Source: Thalassia testudinum
Taxonomy: Eukaryota > Streptophyta > Magnoliopsida > Alismatales > Hydrocharitaceae
DNA length: 64,000 nucleotides
NCBI GenBank assembly: GCA_037157565.1
Contig: JAZHRO010000073.1
Coordinates: 98,062,001-98,126,000, forward strand
Direction of reading: 5' to 3'
This document shows, piece after piece, positions 58,150 through 64,000 of the stretch. Below the pieces are notes generated by a model. The model was not told the origin of the DNA. It saw only the letters and a program-made list of their open reading frames with translations, and searched no databases. The position numbers and the translations under genes were made by a program. Each line of letters begins with the position of its first letter. The first letter of the stretch is position 1.

Positions 58150-58810
58150 TTGATGAGGAGGAAGCTTAATCAGGCTAGGAATAAGCTAATTCCAGCTCAT
58201 CATGGCTGGATACCAGCTCCCTTGGACAAGGGTTAGCTCCATTCAGCTCCATTAAGCTCACCTTAGCTGAATGGTAGCTCAAGACTGCTCACCTTAGCTG
58301 AATGGTAGCTGAAGATAGCCCATCTCAGCTCAACCCAGCTAAAGTCAGCTCAGATCCAGCTCAACATAGTTGAGTCTACCTCATCTCAGCTCCCATCAGT
58401 TCATTGGGAGCTCTAGTTAAATCAACTAAGTTGACAGGAGTTCATCTCAACTTAGCCCCAACTCATCTCAGCTCCACCCAGCTCATAGCAGTTGGACTCC
58501 AAGCTAGCTGAGCTACTACTTGTTAAGTAGTAGCTTAGCTAGCTCTAGAGTTCTCATCAGGGGCAATTCCAGCTCAACCTAGCTCTGGCCAAGTTGAGGT
58601 CAGCTCAACTACCCAGTCTTTGCTAATTGCATAAGAACTAAGTAGCTGAGCTCAGTAGTTGAGCTCCCCTTGAAGCTGCCTCAGCAGACCCAGCTCCAGC
58701 AATGCTTTCATCAGCTCTAGGGTCTTCTCTCCCAGCTCCTCCTTCATGAAACCCTAGCTCCTCCACCTCTACTTTGCTATCTAAGCTAGCTTAGCTAAGC
58801 TCCAGCTCCA
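58150..58810. repeat. AGCT-rich degenerate repeat
   Basis: Same block as 19090-19860 in G, in opposite orientation: CAGCTC, TAGCTGA and AGCTCAAC units. Followed at 58850-59500 by several TTGGCACCAA palindromes (59094-59107, 59235-59244, 59388-59397). Confidence 0.8.
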
Positions 58811-59513
58811 CCTAAAATTACATGGCCATCCATTCCTTCACCACAACCCTAACTAACCTTAACCTAACCGAACCCTTTTTGGAACCAACCCACCATAACC
58901 ACCACCCTAGACACCCCTTCATGTTGGTGTGAAAATGCCCTCGACATCCCTTCATTTTGGAACCAACATGAACCCCCATCCAAGCCCTACACCTCTCCCT
59001 CTATCCCCATCTAAACCCTGCACCTAACCCCTTCTAGAAGCCCACTAGTGGTGCCAACCCTAAGCCACCATAACCAACCCTAAACCACCACTATTTTGGC
59101 ACCAAAACATCACCCACACCCTTCCATCTTGGCGTGGCCTATATCTACCCTTAATCCCATAACCACCACCATAAAAAGCCATCCTCGCCTTCCCTTATGT
59201 CCACGCCAACCCTATCCCTTTAACCACACTAAAGTTGGCACCAACTCTCCCCTAACCACACCTACTCATACCTCTTCAAGTGGCGCCAACACACCCTAGC
59301 CCTTCATCTCATAACCACCACAACATAACTCCATCTCCACCCTACAACACACCTAACCAAGCCCTTAACCCTAGCAACAACCTAGGGTTGGCACCAACCA
59401 CCAAGTACCCTTCCATTTTGACGCCAACAAGCCTAGCCCTAGGATCCTATAACAACCATCTAACCCCCATCATAACCATCCATCCTATAACCAACCCTAC
59501 CCCCTCCTACTCC

Positions 59514-59520
59514 TATAAAA
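59514..59520 (+). promoter_or_regulatory. TATA box of the E-family LTR
   Basis: CCTATAAAAGCCC; conserved in G. Confidence 0.65.
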
Positions 59521-60493
59521 GCCCTGTACCACTACCATTAAAATCCAACCTTGGCTACATGTTTTCTACCCATATTTCCACTACATAAAAGGTCAAGAGA
59601 AAAAGAAGAAGATTAAGGGGATACTTTCTCCCCTTGGTTCCTTCCCCTCTTCTCTTCTTTCTTGACCCCATGCCAGCCAAGGGAAGAAGCGAAGCATTGG
59701 AAGGAAACCTAGGGTGCACGCCTACCCTTGGAGGAGGATTGAAGGGTGGTACACAACCACCCTTCAAGAAGGAATCAAAGGTGGTCCATGCCACCTTAGG
59801 AGGAGCTTTTTAAGGTAGAATTCCATCCACCTTGGAGGAGATCAAGCACGCCTCCCATTGGGCTTGCTAGGAGGAGTACATCAAATTGGAGGAGATTGCC
59901 AGGCAAAGGAGAAGAAGGAACCTGTTTTTCAAGCTAAGGAGCAACTTGGCTTGGAGCAAGAGGAGCTTCACCTTCTTCATCACCATTATCAATTAAAAAA
60001 TTTTTGTTTCTTCTTTATTTGTCTTTTCAAATTTTAGAAGCTTTCCTATACTTGTTGACAATTTCTTGTAATATAGAAAAAGTTGCCTTCATTTCTTGTT
60101 GCTTCTTTAATTGCATTACTTGCTTTATCTTAGTATAATCTTACTCTCTCTTTCTAATTAACCTAGGCCTTCACGTGCCTAGGTTGAGCTTAGAAAGAGG
60201 ATAATTTGTCACCTAGATTTTAGCATATTATTTGTGGTACATTTTCCCATCAACAAGTTCGTATTCGCCCCTTTATTTTAAAAACCCAAAATAAAAATGA
60301 TATATTGAAAAATGACAAAAAGAAAGGTGATTTCTACTTTTCAAGCAAGAGATTGATTTTGCAAAATATTGCCTCCTTGGATGACTTTAGATACTTCCCT
60401 ATCTAGGTTATAAATTTTAAAAGTGACTTGATTTTTGTGCGTTACAATGACAAACCCTAAATTAACAAATAGCACAAAAATGCGATCACTTTT

Positions 60494-60511
60494 TGGCACC
60501 ATTGCTATGGA
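60494..60511 (+). promoter_or_regulatory. Primer binding site of the right-hand element
   Basis: TGGCACCATTGCTATGGA, 5 nt after the LTR; tRNA-Asp type with three or four changes. Confidence 0.82.
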
Positions 60512-62177
60512 GGCACAGCTTTACTTGATTAATTCTCTTGCTTGATGTGGATCTCATCCCCTTGTCTCTCTTTTCTCTTGTGTGTGCAGGAATCAGTTGC
60601 AGGAAGAAAGCGGGAAATTTTGAGAAGCTTGAAGTATCCTGTCTTCCTATGGAATTCCAGGTTAGCATCTCTTTTCTTGTCAGATTTAGCCTAAAAACCT
60701 ACCAAAAAAATGCTAAGCTTGGCTTTCAGGATCCTAAATATCTTAATTAAGTAGAGTGGTGCAAATTAAAATCCATTGTTTACTTATTTGCATCACTAAG
60801 CACCACTCCACCTCAAGTGTTGGTAGTCTGATTTTCGGGTCCAGACTTCTGTTCGGATTCCAAAAATCAATTTCTGACACCATAGTCCTAAAATCATAAC
60901 GTTTCACCCAGTGATTCCAAATCAAGTAAGGAACATCTGTTCCAAATTTATAAGCAATGTGATTTGTAATCAATTTTTAAAAATTCGTGGACTGCATAGG
61001 GGTCACACCCTCTAATCTTTCTGTTTTGCTTCTGTTCATGAATTTTTAGAATTCTTTTACTCATCTAATTTTGTGAAATTTAGCTTTCTATAATTCTTGT
61101 GAAATTATACACATGATGTAAAATCACCAAAATTTTCTAAGGTTGGTGGTGATACTAAAAAGTCCAAAATACCCACAGGTATCATTTATGGACTTTGACA
61201 CCAGCACAGGGAAAAATTCAAAACAAATATCAAAAAATTCCTAAAATACTAAAAAAATCTTTTATGAAATCCTTATTTTATTTTCCTTAAAGTAGTGCTG
61301 TTATTTGATTTGTTTGGACCACTACTTAATACAGAAAGCCTGAAACAAATTCATTGGTAGTAATTTTCTGTCTTAGGGCCAATTGGATTAGGGTTTCTCT
61401 CCTTTTTAGAGACCCGCTTTAAAGGAAATTAATCTTTACCAATACAACTTATTTTCCTTTGATTGTGGAGCTTAAAACTTGTTTGAAAACTTAAGAAGAA
61501 AACCCTAAAACACACTAACTTAAATCTAATTCTAAAAAAGACAAAAATACATCAATTTATGTGACCACTTGTTTGAAATTGGAACCACTTTCCAATTTCT
61601 GCACACACACTAAAAATTGAAATAATAGATCATTACCCCAATTAACGCCCTCCACATTCCATGTGCACTTTAATCTCCTAGACCTAACTAAAAATTGCAG
61701 CAATTTGACCCTTAAGAATTCATCAACTTCGGCTTGCTATATAGGTCTTAAGTTTTCTTCAGTTAATACCAATTCTATCATCTATATCTGGTGTCAGGGT
61801 GAGAGGCCGTGTTAAACGACCAGGCATAGGTTTGCACAAGCCCCTAGGGATTTTCCTAGGAAATGCTTGGGCCCAAACCTCCCCTTAAGCAACTTGGCTA
61901 GATTTGTTGACAGAACGGGCATTACTATTGATTACTTATTTCCTAGGTAGACCAAGTCTTAGGTTATTTTTAGGGAGTCACATTTAAGTTAGGTCTACAA
62001 TTTTGTTGTTTGAATTGCACACTTTCTCTCATCTCTCTCCCTTCTCCTCCCCTCCAATTCTTCCAAAAAAAGTGCTTGCACGGGCGAAGGTCCCAGAAAC
62101 CACATCTTGAGGGACCATTTGATTTTGCCCCCCACGCCAGAAAATCTTTGTTTTCTTCCTCTTCCTCTTCTAAAAAT
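60512..62177 (+). other. Leader of the right-hand element
   Basis: Non-coding. TTGTGTGTGCAG/GAATC near 60590 and TTCCAG/GTTAGC near 60660 look like splice sites around a short exon, as in B. Confidence 0.65.
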
Positions 62178-64000
62178 ATGGAAAACCCAGAAACTGACAA
62201 AAAAATTCTGCTTTCGCTTCTAACCCGTCAGCCGACCCACAAGCTAACTTCCCCATCCCTAACCTCTCTCATCTGGAGCAACTAGAAAACCTACACGGCC
62301 AGGAGGCCCTCAAATCCAAACTCAAAATACAAACCCTTTTTCCTTTCCAACCATTTGGTTTGACTACAACAAAACCAAGTGATTTTGGCTAGGATTGTTA
62401 CGAACCTAGCCAACCAAGGGCAAAACCTGCCACCCTGCCAATAGCCTATCGTTCCTCTTAAAGATTTCTATGATCCTTCCAACTATGAGGAAAGACATGG
62501 GGTGGTCATACCACAAGGGGATTTTGAGATCAAACAAGCTATTCTGAACCTGATCAAGCATTTCCATGGTCTTCCAAGAGAGGACCCTTTTTGTCACACT
62601 GGTTTAGAAAGGTTGAGTGCCCTATCACCACCTTGCCCCAATTAAAGAGTGCTTTTCTTAAAAAAATTTTTTGAATCGGTCAAACTAACACTCTAAGAAG
62701 ATCCACAACGACCTTTTAACAAAAAATTGCTAAACCCCTCCATGAAGCTTAGGAGAGATTCCAAGAACATTTAAGAAGTTGTCCCCACCGTGAAATTCCA
62801 CAATGGAAGTTAGTGTAGATCTTCTATCATGTATTAGAAGATCAATTAAAGAGATTTATGGATGCCTCATGTGGGGGCAATTTTCTTAATAAAGATGCTG
62901 AAAGTTCCTACCTCCTTTTCGAAGAAATGAGTGAAAACTCATTTAATATGACTTCAATGGACACTTTCAGTAGAACTCAAAACCCCAAACACAGTCAATG
63001 AAATTGACTCCAAATCCACCTCTGTTCCAGTCACTCAGGATGATCTATATGTGTTAGCCCAACGATTAGACCAGATGCAAATTCACTAGAAAAAGATGGA
63101 AGAAAAGCCCACTCACAAACTTGCTCCATACCTTAATTCTCCACACTTTAACACTCTACACATTAACACTCCACAACTTCTCCAAAGAGAAAATCTGCAC
63201 AGTATTGATGCCACACCAACTGGTTAGCAGTTTTCTACCGATTTTACACAAGATTTGACTAGGAATTTTGATTATTTGAATTAGAATATTTTTGATCCCA
63301 CCACGGAAAATATTTACGCTCTCCAGGAGCAATTTAGAAACCCCTCCAACACTTATAATCAAAACTGGAGGACCAACCTGAATCACTCCTGGAAAGCCCC
63401 GAACTCGATTCCGTTTCCCAAACAAAATCACTTTGGGAATTATGGGCAACTCGCATATCAACCTGGACCATCCTAGGAAGATATCAATACCCAGGACATG
63501 AAAACTCTACAAGGTATGTAGAACCAAATGACAAAAGTAAACCGCATGATTACCAACTTGCAACAACAAGTTAAGGTTACTCTTGATCATTGACCTACTG
63601 GGAATTTACCTTCCCAACCCATGCCCAACCCAAATAATCAACCGAATCAGTTCCAAGGTGGATATCCCAGTCAACCCATTCACCCAGCACCTCAACATCC
63701 CTCAGGTTTCAATAACAGTTTGGCTTCCCGTCCTCATCCTAGGAACAACCAGACTGCAAATGTAGTTACTTTGAGGAATGGGAAAACCACTCAAGACCCC
63801 TTGCCTGTTAAAGAAACTCGTTTTAATGAAAAACAAATCAACTCTTCTCCCTCTTCCTCTAACCCTATTCAGGAACCTAATAATGCAAAACAGGAAAACC
63901 CTGCATCATTTCCACAAGCCCTCCATTCTTCACAAAATAAGAAAAAGAAGAAATCTGAGCCCACTGATAAGGAATTGATGAATTTATTTGGGCAAGTTGA
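62178..64000 (+). pseudogene. Gag of the right-hand element, decayed, runs off the window
   Basis: Opens MENPETDKKILLSLLTRQPT with a stop at 62283. After scattered shifts the capsid reads QGDFEIKQAILNLIKHFHGL, REDPFCH, LERLSALSP, and FLKKFFESVKL; then a long helical and Asn/Pro-rich tail: YVLAQRLDQMQIH, NTYNQNWRTNLNHSW, NLQQQVKVTLDH, NLPSQPMPNPNNQPNQF, and NVVTLRNGKTTQDPLPVKE near 63760, the Athila mark just before protease. The last part (63583-64000) stays readable with Lys-rich KKKKKSEPTDKELMNLFGQV at the edge. Multiple stops make it dead. Protease and RT should follow outside the window. Confidence 0.85.

Larger units (their letters stand above)
57941..60488 (+). repeat. LTR shared by E and the right-hand element
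   Basis: 2548 bp, begins TGATAAACATCAGTTTATCA and ends GCGATCA. TATAAAA at 59514-59520. Homologous to solo LTR G over its whole length. Purine tract on the left, primer site on the right. Confidence 0.87.
44358..64000 (+). mobile_element. Element E and adjoining copy: Athila-type, tandem or permuted
   Basis: Plus-strand element truncated at the left by A. The order is RT, integrase, 3' region (split by B), purine tract, LTR 57941-60488, primer site, leader, Gag to the window edge. Having a purine tract to the left and a primer site to the right of one LTR shows either two internal regions sharing a central LTR or a circular copy inserted through its interior. The missing 5' LTR and 3' LTR would decide. 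Confidence 0.8.

Noticed and set aside
1..64000. CRISPR arrays, bacterial operons, rRNA or tRNA genes
   Set aside because: None seen. The tRNA-like 18-mers are primer binding sites next to LTRs, not tRNA genes.

Overview
The window is plant nuclear DNA made almost entirely of nested LTR retrotransposons, with no recognisable host gene. The lineage is read from several signs. The Pol peptides carry the plant Ty3/gypsy Athila-type motifs (KDHFPLPFI, DLGxSI.LP protease, ILGRPFL, HPNFxW Gag tail, TRSGK/LRNGK). Every primer binding site is a variant of TGGCGCCGTTGCCGGGGA (tRNA-Asp type). The LTRs are long (1.5-3.0 kb) and open with TGAT, and insertions make 5-bp target duplications. A CACTA-type DNA transposon end lies at the left edge. 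I cannot name the species; the density of old, broken elements suggests a large angiosperm genome and a heterochromatic or intergenic site.

Nesting, outermost first. Element E (+, 44358-47377, 57482-57940 and the LTR 57941-60488) is the oldest host. Into E went A (-, left of 44357; its 3' LTR is outside the window) and B (+, 47378-57481, duplication GATTT). Into A went a CACTA element (..-493), C (+, 3973-24591, duplication GTTAT) and D (-, 28104-40881, duplication GCAGC/ACAGT). C's 5' LTR holds H (-, 4753-15023, duplication CAACC/GAACC) and C's reading frame holds a solo LTR G (-, 17819-20071, duplication GAACC). H holds a solo LTR K (-, 9376-12162). D holds a solo LTR F (+, 32087-33751, duplication GTAGG). 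The deepest chain, E > A > C > H > K, is five levels.

Only A, E, D and the right-hand element carry gag or pol, and all are broken. A has Gag, protease, RT, RNase H and integrase split by C. E has RT and integrase but a clean in-frame loss of RNase H. D has Gag and protease only. The right-hand element shows Gag from 62178 to the window edge. B, C and H have LTRs, primer site and purine tract but neither capsid nor Pol; each has one decayed acidic reading frame. B shares LTR, primer site, leader and 3' region with A, so A and B look like an autonomous/non-autonomous pair.

The strongest unusual signals are: ten perfect inverted repeats packed just upstream of the TATA box of solo LTR F; a hairpin in the first 17-20 nt of several unrelated LTRs; two copies of the GGCATGGGG purine motif, 1.1-1.5 kb apart, in every element whose 3' end is visible; strong stem-loops in D's LTR leader; and one LTR (57941-60488) with a purine tract on its left and a primer site on its right, the mark of a tandem element or a circle integration. 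All boundaries were set by eye from repeat pairs and target duplications.
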